Position numbers and translations under genes: made by a program
Source: Neopararhizobium haloflavum
GTDB lineage: Bacteria; Pseudomonadota; Alphaproteobacteria; Rhizobiales; Rhizobiaceae
Length of the DNA stretch: 64,000 nucleotides
Direction: 5' to 3'
Assembly (NCBI RefSeq): GCF_002750855.1
Contig: NZ_NWUC01000006.1
Coordinates: forward strand, 124,001 to 188,000
The notes under the pieces: generated by a model
Databases searched by the model: none
What the model saw: the letters and a program-made list of their open reading frames with translations, nothing else
What the model was told of the DNA's origin: nothing
Part shown: positions 1 to 8,002 of the stretch, in pieces
How the letters are laid out: the number at the start of each line of letters is the position of its first letter
Position numbering within the stretch: the stretch's first letter is position 1

Positions 1-999
1 ATCGAGCCCCAGCCTGTCGGCCTCGACCACCGTTTCAGCGAGAGCCGCGACATCCTTGAATCCGAGGTTGAGACCCTGCCCTGCGATGGGATGGATTCCA
101 TGCGCCGCGTCACCGGCGAGCGCCATGCGCGAGGCGACGAATGCGCGAGCGAGCGTCAGGCCGAGCGGAAAGGCGCGGCGCCCCCCTGCAAGCTTGAGAG
201 CGCCCAGCTTGTGACCGAACCGGCGCTCCAGTTCTGCCTCGAATATGAAATCGTCTTCGCGGATAAGACGATCCGCGTCGGCTGTGCGCTCCGTCCACAC
301 CAGGGACGAGCGGTTGCCCTTGAGTGGCAGGATGGCGAAGGGACCGGCGGGCAAGAAATGCTCTTCCGCCCGTCCATTGTGGGGCCGCTCGTGTTCCACC
401 GTGGTGACAATGCCCGATTGGCCGTAGTCCCATTTGACGGTCCGGATGCCGGCGATCGCTCTCAGCCCTGAGTGAATGCCGTCCGCCGCCACCACGAGGC
501 GCGCCATCAGCCGGCTGCCGTCCGAAAGCCGGACGTCCCGCACAGCCCTGTCCCGGTCTTCGCGCGCGTCGGTGATCTTCAACCCTTGCCTGATGTCGAT
601 GCCGAGCGACTTGGCCCGCTCACGAAGGCTTCGCACCAAGGACCTGTTGGGGACCATATGAGCAAAAGGCTGACCTGCGCCGATCTCTCCGTCAAAAGTC
701 AGGAAAACCGGACGAACCGGGTCACCGGTCCGCGAATCGGTCACGATCATGTCGCGGATCGGCTCCGCGTCCGACACCATCCCATCCCAGGCGCCGAGTT
801 TGTCCAGCATGCGGCTGGCGGCGGCTGCGATCGCCGAGGCGCGCTCGTCGCGCTGCCAGGCGTCCTGGGGCGCCGCATCGACGACGACGATCGAAAGGTG
901 CGGCGCCGCATCCTTGATCGCTACCGCGGTCGCGATCCCGACATAGCCGCCACCGCCAACGACGATGTCGAACCCCTCATCGATCCGGCCTTCGCTCAT
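1..999 (-). CDS. UbiH/UbiF/COQ6-family FAD-dependent ubiquinone hydroxylase (partial)
   Basis: Class A flavoprotein monooxygenase of the UbiH/UbiF/VisC/COQ6 family, which hydroxylates the aromatic ring of ubiquinone precursors at the inner membrane. The reading frame is open from an ATG at 999 to the window edge: 333 codons with no stop, so the C-terminus (roughly 70 residues for this family) lies outside. Seen: an N-terminal FAD-binding glycine-rich loop GGGGYVG (residues 15-21), a mid-protein ADG motif, and the signature GDAAH (296-300) followed by HPIAGQGLNLG (303-313), which is diagnostic of the family. It is divergent from the tesB-type gene, which starts 108 bp away. Which ring position it hydroxylates (UbiH, UbiF, UbiI or UbiL type) cannot be told from sequence alone. 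Confidence 0.9.
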   Translation of the reverse strand, partial: MSEGRIDEGFDIVVGGGGYVGIATAVAIKDAAPHLSIVVVDAAPQDAWQRDERASAIAAAASRMLDKLGAWDGMVSDAEPIRDMIVTDSRTGDPVRPVFLTFDGEIGAGQPFAHMVPNRSLVRSLRERAKSLGIDIRQGLKITDAREDRDRAVRDVRLSDGSRLMARLVVAADGIHSGLRAIAGIRTVKWDYGQSGIVTTVEHERPHNGRAEEHFLPAGPFAILPLKGNRSSLVWTERTADADRLIREDDFIFEAELERRFGHKLGALKLAGGRRAFPLGLTLARAFVASRMALAGDAAHGIHPIAGQGLNLGFKDVAALAETVVEADRLGLD

Positions 1000-1107
1000 T
1001 CGTTGCATCTCCCTCGTGCCCGCCTCGCTCGTCGGGGCGTTGCAATCTCGTGCCCTCGCATATAGTTCGTTCGATCGCCCGTTCCCACCGCGACAGGAGC
1101 ATTTCGT

Positions 1108-1968
1108 TTGTCACGCGCCATGGAAGAACTCCTGTCGATCCTCGACCTGGAGCGATTGGAACACAATCTGTATCGCGGTCGCAGCCCGCAGGTCGGCTGG
1201 CAACGCGTCTTCGGGGGTCAGGTAATCGGGCAGGCTCTGGTCGCGGCCCAGAGAACCGTCGATGACGGTCGCTACGTCCATTCCCTGCACGCATATTTCA
1301 TGCGCCCGGGCGATCCGTCGGTGCCGATCATCTATGATGTTGACCGGATCAGGGATGGTTCCAGTTTCGCCACACGGCGCGTGGTCGCCATCCAGCACGG
1401 CAAGGCGATCTTTTCGCTGTCGGCGTCCTTCCAGCGCGACGAGGACGGCTTCGACCATCAGTTCGAGATGCCGGTTGTCACCCACCCCGACCAGCTGATG
1501 AGCGAACAGGACCTGAAGGAACAGTTCCTGAAGAACGCTCCAGAGAACATCCGACGCTATTGGGAGCGCGAACGGGCGATCGAAATCCGTCCCGTATCGT
1601 TGGTCCACTATGTATCGCGTGAGAAACTCCCGCCGAAGCAGGATGTCTGGGTTCGAGCGAACGGGGCCGTTCCAAACGAACGGCACCTTCAGGCCGCAGT
1701 GCTTGCCTATCTGTCCGATATGACGCTGCTCGATACGTCTCTTTTCGCACACGGACATTCTGTTTTCGACAAACACCTTCAGGTCGCAAGTCTCGATCAT
1801 GCCATGTGGTTTCACCGGCCCACCGAGCTGGCGGACTGGTTGCTCTATACCCAGGACAGCCCCAATGCATCGGGCGCCCGTGGCCTCACGCGCGGCAGTC
1901 TCTATACGCCCGACGGCACGCTGATCGCCTCCGTCGCCCAGGAAGGTCTGATCCGCGATCGTCGATAG
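1108..1968 (+). CDS. tesB: acyl-CoA thioesterase II (TesB)
   Basis: Double-hotdog acyl-CoA thioesterase that hydrolyses acyl-CoA to free fatty acid and CoA; 286 aa, the usual family length. Asp204 (in YLSDMTLL) and Gln278 (in SVAQEG) fall at the positions of the E. coli TesB catalytic Asp204 and Gln278. The third position, Thr228 in E. coli, is Ser228 here (in ASLDHAMWFH), a conservative change. I chose a TTG start at 1108 because an ACAGGAG ribosome binding site ends 8 nt upstream; the first in-frame ATG (1120) is 20 nt from it. The gene stands alone, divergent from the ubiquinone hydroxylase, and is followed by a 242-bp AT-rich gap leading to glnK. Confidence 0.93.
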   Translation: MSRAMEELLSILDLERLEHNLYRGRSPQVGWQRVFGGQVIGQALVAAQRTVDDGRYVHSLHAYFMRPGDPSVPIIYDVDRIRDGSSFATRRVVAIQHGKAIFSLSASFQRDEDGFDHQFEMPVVTHPDQLMSEQDLKEQFLKNAPENIRRYWERERAIEIRPVSLVHYVSREKLPPKQDVWVRANGAVPNERHLQAAVLAYLSDMTLLDTSLFAHGHSVFDKHLQVASLDHAMWFHRPTELADWLLYTQDSPNASGARGLTRGSLYTPDGTLIASVAQEGLIRDRR

Positions 1969-2097
1969 CATATTTTCTATGCTTTTCGGCTTTTTTGCCT
2001 ATTTTTTGATCATTGATGCACCATTAATAAGTTGCTGACTCCCGATCAGCGATTATTTTTTGCATATTTTCAAAGCCTTACGCAGCCAAAAACCAAC

Positions 2098-2113
2098 TGG
2101 CACGCGCCTTGAA
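2098..2113 (+). promoter_or_regulatory. sigma-54 (RpoN) promoter of glnK-amtB
   Basis: TGGCAC-N5-TTGAA matches the RpoN consensus TGGCAC-N5-TTGCW except at one base of the -12 element. It lies 98 bp upstream of the glnK start, on the correct strand. An NtrC-like half site TGCACC lies at 2017-2022, about 80 bp further upstream, where an activator would bind. Control of glnK-amt by RpoN and NtrC under nitrogen limitation is well established in proteobacteria; its operation here is inferred. Confidence 0.75.
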
Positions 2114-2210
2114 TCCTTCAAAACCGAGTCACGCTGTGGGGGCAACTGCAGCCGCTGGCCGGATGGATGGCGACGGACTCGTCGCCGAACCGTGAAGGAT
2201 TGGAAAACGC

Positions 2211-2549
2211 ATGAAAATTGTGATGGCCATCATCAAGCCGTTCAAGCTCGAGGAGGTGCGCGAAGCCCTCACGGCTGTCGGCATCCAGGGCCTGACCGTC
2301 ACCGAGGTCAAAGGTTACGGTCGGCAGAAGGGGCACACGGAGATCTATCGCGGCACAGAGTATGCCGTGAGCTTCCTGCCGAAACTCAAGATCGAAATCG
2401 CAGTCGCCGCCGATCTCGTCGACCGCGCGGTGGAAGCGATCGCCGCGTCTGCCAAGACGGGTCAGATCGGCGACGGGAAGATCTTTGTCTACGCCATCGA
2501 GCAAGCCGTGCGGATTCGCACCGGCGAGACCGACACGGAAGCGTTGTAA
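2211..2549 (+). CDS. glnK: nitrogen regulatory protein P-II (GlnK)
   Basis: Trimeric P-II signalling protein of 112 aa, exactly the family length. It senses ATP/ADP and 2-oxoglutarate and is uridylylated under nitrogen limitation. The T-loop Tyr is at position 51 in the context YRGTEYAV, the uridylylation site. It lies 23 bp upstream of amtB and both follow one RpoN promoter. This is the classical glnK-amtB pair, in which deuridylylated GlnK plugs the ammonium channel. The name GlnK rather than GlnB rests on this linkage. Confidence 0.95.
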   Translation: MKIVMAIIKPFKLEEVREALTAVGIQGLTVTEVKGYGRQKGHTEIYRGTEYAVSFLPKLKIEIAVAADLVDRAVEAIAASAKTGQIGDGKIFVYAIEQAVRIRTGETDTEAL

Positions 2550-2572
2550 GGGCCAAGGGGAGCATCAGAACA

Positions 2573-3952
2573 ATGGAATTCAAACCGAAACACATCGCCG
2601 GCCTTGCCGCCTGCACGTTGCTGGCAGCCACGCTGCCCGCGTTCGCTCAGGAAGCGGCGGAACCTGCGGCCGAAGCCGCGACGACGGCGCCCGTCGGGGA
2701 ACATGTCGTCTTCATCTTCAATTCGCTTCTCTTCCTGATTGGCGGGTTTCTCGTCTTCTGGATGGCCGCCGGCTTCGCCATGCTCGAGGCAGGTCTCGTG
2801 CGTTCGAAGAACGTATCCATGCAGCTGACCAAGAACGTGGCGCTCTTCTCGATCGCCGCCATCATGTACTATCTCATCGGCTACAATCTCATGTATCCGC
2901 TGGGCAGCTGGACCATCGGTGCGGACGAAACGGGCGGCTATCTCGGCGCCTTCGGCGTTGCCGTTCTGGAAGCGGTCGGCGTCGCCCCGGAGGCTGCTGA
3001 CGATCTCAGCTACGCCTCGACCGGTTCGGACTTCTTCTTTCAGCTGATGTTCTGCGCAACGACCGCTTCGATCGTCTCCGGCACGCTCGCCGAGCGCATC
3101 AAGCTGTGGCCCTTCCTGATATTCACCGTCGTGCTGACCGCCATTCTCTATCCGATCCAGGCGTCCTGGAAGTGGGGTGGCGGCTTCCTCGACACGCAGT
3201 TCGGGTTCCTCGACTTCGCCGGCTCGACGGTTGTCCACTCCGTTGGCGGCTGGGCGGCCCTCACCGGGGCGCTGATCCTCGGCGCACGCAAGGGCAAATA
3301 CGATCCATCCGGCGCCGTCATGCCGATGCCGGGCTCAAACATGCCGCTTGCAACGCTGGGCACGTTCATCCTCTGGCTCGGCTGGTTCGGCTTCAACGGC
3401 GCATCGCAGCTGGCAATGGGCTCGGTAGGCGACGTCGCGGACGTATCGCGCATCTTCGCCAACACCAACATGGGCGCGGCCGGCGGCGCTGTCGCCGCTC
3501 TGGCCCTGACCCAGATCCTCTACAAGAAGGTCGATATAACGATGGTTCTCAACGGCGCGCTCGCCGGTCTGGTCTCCATCACGGCAGAGCCGCTGACACC
3601 CACTCTCGGCGCAGCAACGCTCATCGGTGCCGTCGGCGGCGTGATCGTCGTGTTCGCGGTCCCGTTCCTCGACAAGCTCAAGATCGACGATGTGGTCGGC
3701 GCAATCCCGGTACACCTCTTTGCGGGGATCTGGGGTACGATCGCCGTCCTCTTCACCAACAGCGATGCGACGCTGACCGGTCAGCTTTCGGCTATCGTGA
3801 TCGTCGGCATCTTCATGGTCGTCACATCGGCTGTCGTCTGGTTCATCCTCAACGCCGTCCTCGGCCTGCGTTGCAGCGAGGAAGAAGAGATGCTGGGCCT
3901 CGACAAGGCAGAGATCGGGGTCGAAGCCTATCCTGAATTCGTCAGGGGCTGA
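2573..3952 (+). CDS. amtB: ammonium transporter (Amt)
   Basis: Ammonium channel of the Amt/MEP/Rh family, 459 aa. An N-terminal signal peptide (about residues 1-25, ending LPAFA before Gln26) precedes an Ala/Glu-rich linker and then about 11 membrane helices. The paired pore histidines are visible as VVHSVGG (His222) and PVHLFAG (His381). The frame stays open upstream to 2060, but that extension overlaps glnK in another frame. The ATG at 2573 has an AAGGGGAG ribosome binding site and begins a proper signal peptide. The gene is cotranscribed with glnK and closed by a strong terminator at about 4050. Confidence 0.95.
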   Translation: MEFKPKHIAGLAACTLLAATLPAFAQEAAEPAAEAATTAPVGEHVVFIFNSLLFLIGGFLVFWMAAGFAMLEAGLVRSKNVSMQLTKNVALFSIAAIMYYLIGYNLMYPLGSWTIGADETGGYLGAFGVAVLEAVGVAPEAADDLSYASTGSDFFFQLMFCATTASIVSGTLAERIKLWPFLIFTVVLTAILYPIQASWKWGGGFLDTQFGFLDFAGSTVVHSVGGWAALTGALILGARKGKYDPSGAVMPMPGSNMPLATLGTFILWLGWFGFNGASQLAMGSVGDVADVSRIFANTNMGAAGGAVAALALTQILYKKVDITMVLNGALAGLVSITAEPLTPTLGAATLIGAVGGVIVVFAVPFLDKLKIDDVVGAIPVHLFAGIWGTIAVLFTNSDATLTGQLSAIVIVGIFMVVTSAVVWFILNAVLGLRCSEEEEMLGLDKAEIGVEAYPEFVRG

Positions 3953-4025
3953 TCTGCTTGCGGGCCGCGCGCGGCCCGGCACACCACGGAAAAATCCCGT
4001 CGGAGCGCCTCGCGCTCCACAACTT

Positions 4026-4054
4026 AGGGCCCGATCGGATCGGGCCCCTTTTTT
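4026..4054 (+). terminator. Rho-independent terminator after amtB
   Basis: Perfect 9-bp stem GGGCCCGAT / ATCGGGCCC with a 3-nt loop, followed by CTTTTTT. It lies 74 bp after the amtB stop and ends the glnK-amtB unit. Confidence 0.9.
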
Positions 4055-4129
4055 GTGCGCCGATGCGGCTTGCGTGCCGGGCTGCATGGCTTTAGCAAAA
4101 CCCCGACAAGATCGTGGAGAGGACCCCTG

Positions 4130-5242
4130 ATGGCAAACCGAACGCTTTTCCTGCTTCCCGGCGACGGGATCGGACCAGAGGCCATGGCCGAGGTACGCAA
4201 ACTGGTGGCGTATATGAACGACGACCTCGATGCCGGTTTCGCGACCGACGAGGGCCTGGTCGGCGGCGCCGCCTACGATGCGCACGGCGCATCCATCTCG
4301 GATGCCGACATGGAGAAGGCGATGGCGGCGGATGCCGTCCTGTTCGGGGCTGTCGGCGGACCGAAATGGGATGCCGTACCGTATGAGGCGCGCCCGGAAG
4401 CCGGCCTGCTCCGCCTGCGCAAGGACATGCAGCTGTTTGCGAACCTGCGTCCGGCGATCTGCTACCCGGCGCTTGCTGCCTCCTCCTCGCTGAAGCCCGA
4501 AGTGGTGGAAGGGCTCGACATCCTGATCGTGCGCGAGTTGACCGGCGGCGTCTATTTCGGTGAGCCGAAGGAGATCATCGACCTCGGAAACGGCCAGAAG
4601 CGCGGCATCGACACGCAGGTCTACGATACCTATGAGATCGAGCGCATCGCCGGCGTGGCCTTTGAGCTGGCCCGCACACGCGGCAACAAGGTCTGCTCGA
4701 TGGAAAAGCGCAACGTCATGAAATCCGGCGTGCTGTGGAACGAAGTCGTGACAGCCACTCACAAGGCCCATTACGCCGATGTGGAGCTGAGCCACATGCT
4801 GGCCGATGCCGGCGGCATGCAACTGGTTCGCTGGCCCAAGCAGTTCGACGTCATCGTCACCGACAATCTGTTCGGCGACATGCTCTCGGATGTCGCTGCC
4901 ATGCTGACCGGGTCCCTCGGAATGCTGCCGTCCGCCTCGCTCGGAGCGCCTGACGCCAAGACCGGCAAGCGCAAGGCGCTCTACGAACCGGTACATGGCT
5001 CGGCACCGGACATCGCCGGTCAGGGCAAGGCCAATCCGATCGCGATGATCGCCTCGTTCGCCATGTGCCTGCGCTATTCCTTCGACATGAGCGCGGAAGC
5101 CGACCGCCTCGAAAAGGCGATCGCCAACACCCTCGATCGCGGGCTGCGCACGGCCGACATCGCCGACAAGGGTGCAGCCACGGTCTCGACCGCGGAGATG
5201 GGCGATGCGGTATTGGCAGAGTTCAAAACGCTGTCGGCCTGA
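4130..5242 (+). CDS. leuB: 3-isopropylmalate dehydrogenase
   Basis: NAD-dependent 3-isopropylmalate dehydrogenase, 370 aa, third step of leucine biosynthesis. Seen: the N-terminal [10 protein letters not shown] motif and the C-terminal family signature [15 protein letters not shown], with the [13 protein letters not shown] cofactor-binding segment near residue 285. I chose ATG 4130, which has a GGAGAGG site 8-14 nt upstream, over the in-frame ATG at 4055, which lies only a base beyond the amtB terminator's T-tract. No other leu gene is adjacent. A perfect hairpin follows 28 bp after the stop. Confidence 0.95.
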   Translation: MANRTLFLLPGDGIGPEAMAEVRKLVAYMNDDLDAGFATDEGLVGGAAYDAHGASISDADMEKAMAADAVLFGAVGGPKWDAVPYEARPEAGLLRLRKDMQLFANLRPAICYPALAASSSLKPEVVEGLDILIVRELTGGVYFGEPKEIIDLGNGQKRGIDTQVYDTYEIERIAGVAFELARTRGNKVCSMEKRNVMKSGVLWNEVVTATHKAHYADVELSHMLADAGGMQLVRWPKQFDVIVTDNLFGDMLSDVAAMLTGSLGMLPSASLGAPDAKTGKRKALYEPVHGSAPDIAGQGKANPIAMIASFAMCLRYSFDMSAEADRLEKAIANTLDRGLRTADIADKGAATVSTAEMGDAVLAEFKTLSA

Positions 5243-5270
5243 GGGCTGGCCCTGCGCCAACCATCTGCTA

Positions 5271-5302
5271 GGGTCCGGCTGATCCGACACGGAGCCGGAC
5301 CC
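5271..5302. repeat. perfect 10-bp inverted repeat between leuB and ycaQ-like gene
   Basis: GGGTCCGGCT at 5271-5280 and AGCCGGACCC at 5293-5302 form a perfect 10-bp stem with a 12-nt loop. No T-tract follows on either strand, so it is not a canonical terminator. It may stabilise the leuB transcript end or attenuate read-through into the next gene, which starts 40 bp later. Confidence 0.6.
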
Positions 5303-5342
5303 CTCGCCGCTCCGTTCCCACGCTAAACGGCAGCGGCACTCC

Positions 5343-6482
5343 ATGAAACCAGCAAGCCTCTCGATCGGGGAAGCACGCCGCCTCTGGCTGAAGGCGCAGC
5401 GCCTCGACCGTGAGACCCCGTTTGGAAGTGGCCCGGCCGCCGTCAGGGCGGCGATCGAACATCTCGGTTACGTGCAGATCGATACGATCAATGTCATCGA
5501 GCGTTGCCACCATCACATCCTCTTCAATCGCATACCGGCCTATCGGCGCGACGATCTGGACATCGCCCAGTCCGTCGAAAAGACCGTCTTCGAATATTGG
5601 ACCCACGCCCTGTCCTATATTCCGGCGCGCGATATCCGCTTCTTCCTGCCGGCCATGAAGGCCCATCGGGTCGAGAAGAATCGATGGTTCGCCAATGTCT
5701 CGCAGGCCGATTTGCGCAAGGCGGTCGGCCGTGTGAGGCGCGAAGGCGCGCTGACGATCCGGGATGTCGATGAAAAGCTGATTGAGAAGGACCATCCCTG
5801 GGCCAGCCGCAAGCCGACGAAACAGGCGCTGCAGATGGGCTTTTACAATGGTGAGCTGACGATCAGTGGCCGCACCGGCATGGTCAAGACCTACGAGATC
5901 ATGGCCCGCCATTTTGGCTGGGAGCGGCCGCCACGTCCGGCCACCGAGCGACAGGTCAACGACTACGTGCTCGACCGCGCGCTACGCGCCCAGGGCATCG
6001 TCAGCCTCGATTCCATCTGTCACCTCGATGCGAAGCGAAAGCCCGCGGTGGCTGAACACATCGCGCGCCGCGTGAAGGCGCGCAAGCTCGTGCCCATTGC
6101 CGTCCAAGGGCTTGAGAAAACCCGCTTCTGGGCCGAGCCGTCGACGCTGGAGGAAACGGCCGAACTGGCGCATATGACGCATGTTCTGTCGCCGTTCGAT
6201 CCGCTCATCATCCAACGCAAGCGCACCGCCGCGCTTTTCCAATACGATCATCTTTTCGAAGCCTATGTGCCCAAGGCAAAACGCAAGCTCGGCTACTTCG
6301 CCCTGCCCGTGCTGGTCGGGGAGCACATCGTGGCGGCGATTGACATGAAGGCCGACCGTCAGGCGGGAACGCTGCTCATCCAGAACTGGACCTGGACCGA
6401 GCACGCCGACAGGTCCCTCCACCAGCCGGAAGTCGAAAACGCCCTTGACCGGTTCGAGCGTTTCCAGTTCGATCGCAGGTGA
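5343..6482 (+). CDS. YcaQ/AlkX-family DNA glycosylase (winged-helix, HTH_42)
   Basis: 379-aa member of the YcaQ/AlkX winged-helix family (formerly DUF1006). Characterised members are DNA glycosylases that excise bulky N7-alkylguanine lesions and unhook interstrand crosslinks; E. coli YcaQ and Streptomyces AlkZ are examples. The essential Q-x-D motif is visible as Gln45-Ile46-Asp47 in YVQIDTIN. The central FEYW(T)HALSYIP segment and the C-terminal PFDPLI...R segment are also typical. It stands alone between leuB and asd. Repair activity is inferred from the family; some members protect against self-made genotoxins, but no toxin cluster is nearby. Confidence 0.85.
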   Translation: MKPASLSIGEARRLWLKAQRLDRETPFGSGPAAVRAAIEHLGYVQIDTINVIERCHHHILFNRIPAYRRDDLDIAQSVEKTVFEYWTHALSYIPARDIRFFLPAMKAHRVEKNRWFANVSQADLRKAVGRVRREGALTIRDVDEKLIEKDHPWASRKPTKQALQMGFYNGELTISGRTGMVKTYEIMARHFGWERPPRPATERQVNDYVLDRALRAQGIVSLDSICHLDAKRKPAVAEHIARRVKARKLVPIAVQGLEKTRFWAEPSTLEETAELAHMTHVLSPFDPLIIQRKRTAALFQYDHLFEAYVPKAKRKLGYFALPVLVGEHIVAAIDMKADRQAGTLLIQNWTWTEHADRSLHQPEVENALDRFERFQFDRR

Positions 6483-6784
6483 TCCGCCTTCACACTGGGC
6501 CGCACATTCATCACTCGTGCGCGACCAAGGTCATATTTGACTTCGCTAACAAGCAGTGTAGAACCACGGACCATATCTGGAGCGACCCGATGCCGACGAT
6601 CAATACCTGCATTGCGGTCAACACCGAGCGAACCTTTTCACTGATAAAAGCGTTTCGCCTCACTCCGGCGTCGAAAACGGCGACATTCATCCACTGAGCT
6701 TTCCGGCCCGTCCGCCTCTCCCCGGTCAGGTCGGCTGCGAGGCCCGACGGGCTTCTGGGACGGGAGAGAGGAGATGGACAGGTT
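6483..6784 (+). other. intergenic region / asd leader (302 bp)
   Basis: No convincing ORF: a 72-codon frame at 6479-6697 overlaps the upstream stop and has no ribosome site or recognisable content. A possible promoter is TTGACT (6537-6542), a 16-nt spacer and TAGAAC (6559-6564). If used, it gives a leader of about 210 nt before asd whose 3' end can fold over the ribosome binding site (see 6716-6788). Confidence 0.4.
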
Positions 6785-6788
6785 ATGA
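6716..6788 (+). promoter_or_regulatory. candidate SD-sequestering hairpin and 4-codon mini-ORF before asd
   Basis: CTCTCCC (6716-6722) is the exact complement of GGGAGAG (6762-6768), which is the purine-rich ribosome site before asd. Between them, GTCGG (6730-6734) pairs with CCGAC (6744-6748). Directly after the purine run, ATG 6774 opens a 4-codon frame (Met-Asp-Arg-Leu) whose TGA (6786-6788) overlaps the asd ATG in ATGA fashion. This suggests translational coupling or structural control of asd; no known riboswitch class was recognised. Confidence 0.4.
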
Positions 6789-7819
6789 GTTTCAAGATTG
6801 CGATCGCCGGCGCGACCGGCAATGTCGGCCGAGAAATGCTCGACATCCTCGCTGAGCGCGGTTTCCCGGCCAGCGAGGTCGTTCCTCTTGCGTCAAGCCG
6901 CTCGGTCGGCACGGAAGTTTCGTTCGGCGACAAAACGCTGAAGGTCAAGAACCTCGAAAACTACGACTTCTCCGACACCGACATCTGCCTCATGTCGGCA
7001 GGTGGCTCGGTGTCGCAGAAATTCTCGCCGAAGATCGGCGCGCAGGGATGTGTCGTCATCGACAACTCGTCGGCCTGGCGCTACGACCCCGACGTGCCGC
7101 TGATTGTGCCTGAGGTCAATCCTGACGCGATCGAAGGCTTCAGCAAGAAGAACATCATCGCCAATCCGAACTGCTCGACGGCACAGCTCGTCGTCGCCCT
7201 CAAGCCGCTGCACGAGGCCGCGGGCATCAAGCGCATCGTCGTGTCGACCTATCAATCGGTCTCAGGCGCCGGCAAGGACGGCATGGACGAGCTTTTCAAC
7301 CAGTCCCGGGCCGTGTTCGTCGCCGATCCCGTTGAAAGCAAGAAGTTCACCAAGCGCATCGCCTTCAACGTCATTCCGCATATCGACTCCTTCATGGATG
7401 ATGGTTCGACCAAGGAGGAATGGAAGGTTCTGGCCGAGACGAAGAAGATGCTTGATCCGAAGATCAAGGTCACCTGCACCGCGGTGCGGGTGCCGGTCTT
7501 CATCGGCCATGCCGAAGCGGTGAACATCGAGTTCGAACGTGAGATTACCGCTGATCAGGCGCGCGATATTCTTCGCGAAGCGCCCGGTTGCCAGGTGATC
7601 GACAAGCGCGAGGACGGCGGCTACATCACGCCCTATGAGAGCGCCGGCGAGGATGCGACCTACATTTCACGCATCCGCGAGGATTCAACGCTCGAGCATG
7701 GTCTGAACATCTGGGTCGTCTCGGACAATCTGCGCAAGGGCGCCGCCCTCAATACGATCCAGATCGCCGAACTGCTCGTCAGCCGGGGATTGATCAAGGC
7801 AAAGCAGCAGGCGGCCTGA
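6785..7819 (+). CDS. asd: aspartate-semialdehyde dehydrogenase
   Basis: NADPH-dependent enzyme, 344 aa, that reduces aspartyl phosphate to aspartate semialdehyde, the branch point to lysine/diaminopimelate, threonine and methionine. Seen: the nucleotide-binding GATGNVG (9-15) and the active-site Cys130 in NPNCSTAQ. A SGAGKDG segment follows, as in the Gram-negative-type enzyme. The start at ATG 6785 overlaps the stop of a 4-codon frame that carries the better ribosome site. The gene is monocistronic and followed by two tandem terminators. Confidence 0.95.
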   Translation: MSFKIAIAGATGNVGREMLDILAERGFPASEVVPLASSRSVGTEVSFGDKTLKVKNLENYDFSDTDICLMSAGGSVSQKFSPKIGAQGCVVIDNSSAWRYDPDVPLIVPEVNPDAIEGFSKKNIIANPNCSTAQLVVALKPLHEAAGIKRIVVSTYQSVSGAGKDGMDELFNQSRAVFVADPVESKKFTKRIAFNVIPHIDSFMDDGSTKEEWKVLAETKKMLDPKIKVTCTAVRVPVFIGHAEAVNIEFEREITADQARDILREAPGCQVIDKREDGGYITPYESAGEDATYISRIREDSTLEHGLNIWVVSDNLRKGAALNTIQIAELLVSRGLIKAKQQAA

Positions 7820-7831
7820 CACCGCCTTTTT
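7810..7831 (+). terminator. first terminator after asd
   Basis: GGCGG / CCGCC stem (7810-7814, 7822-7826) followed by TTTTT. It overlaps the asd stop codon, so a terminating ribosome would mask it. The stem is short. Confidence 0.55.
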
Positions 7832-7848
7832 GGAGTCGAGGCTTGAAG

Positions 7849-7881
7849 GGCCGCCGACCGTTCTCGGTCGGTGGCCTTTTT
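7849..7881 (+). terminator. second, stronger terminator after asd
   Basis: Twelve-base arms GGCCGCCGACCG and CGGTCGGTGGCC (one G-U pair), loop TTCT, then TTTTT. This is a canonical Rho-independent terminator on the plus strand. Confidence 0.88.
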
Positions 7882-8002
7882 GTGTGCGCCACGTCTGGAT
7901 CACCGTTAAGCATCGCGCATCTTTTGCAACGATGGCGCGCACAGCTTTGTTGTGACTTCGCCGAAATTTTGTCACTATCCGGTCAACCGGAGAGGACATT
8001 TC

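Noticed and set aside
3335-5344. 669-codon open frame on the minus strand across amtB and leuB
   Set aside because: It is antisense to two well-identified genes, has low-complexity His/Arg/Asp-rich content, and shows no recognisable domain.
6479-6697. 72-codon plus-strand frame between the YcaQ-like gene and asd
   Set aside because: No ribosome site, overlaps the upstream stop, and composition is not coding-like.
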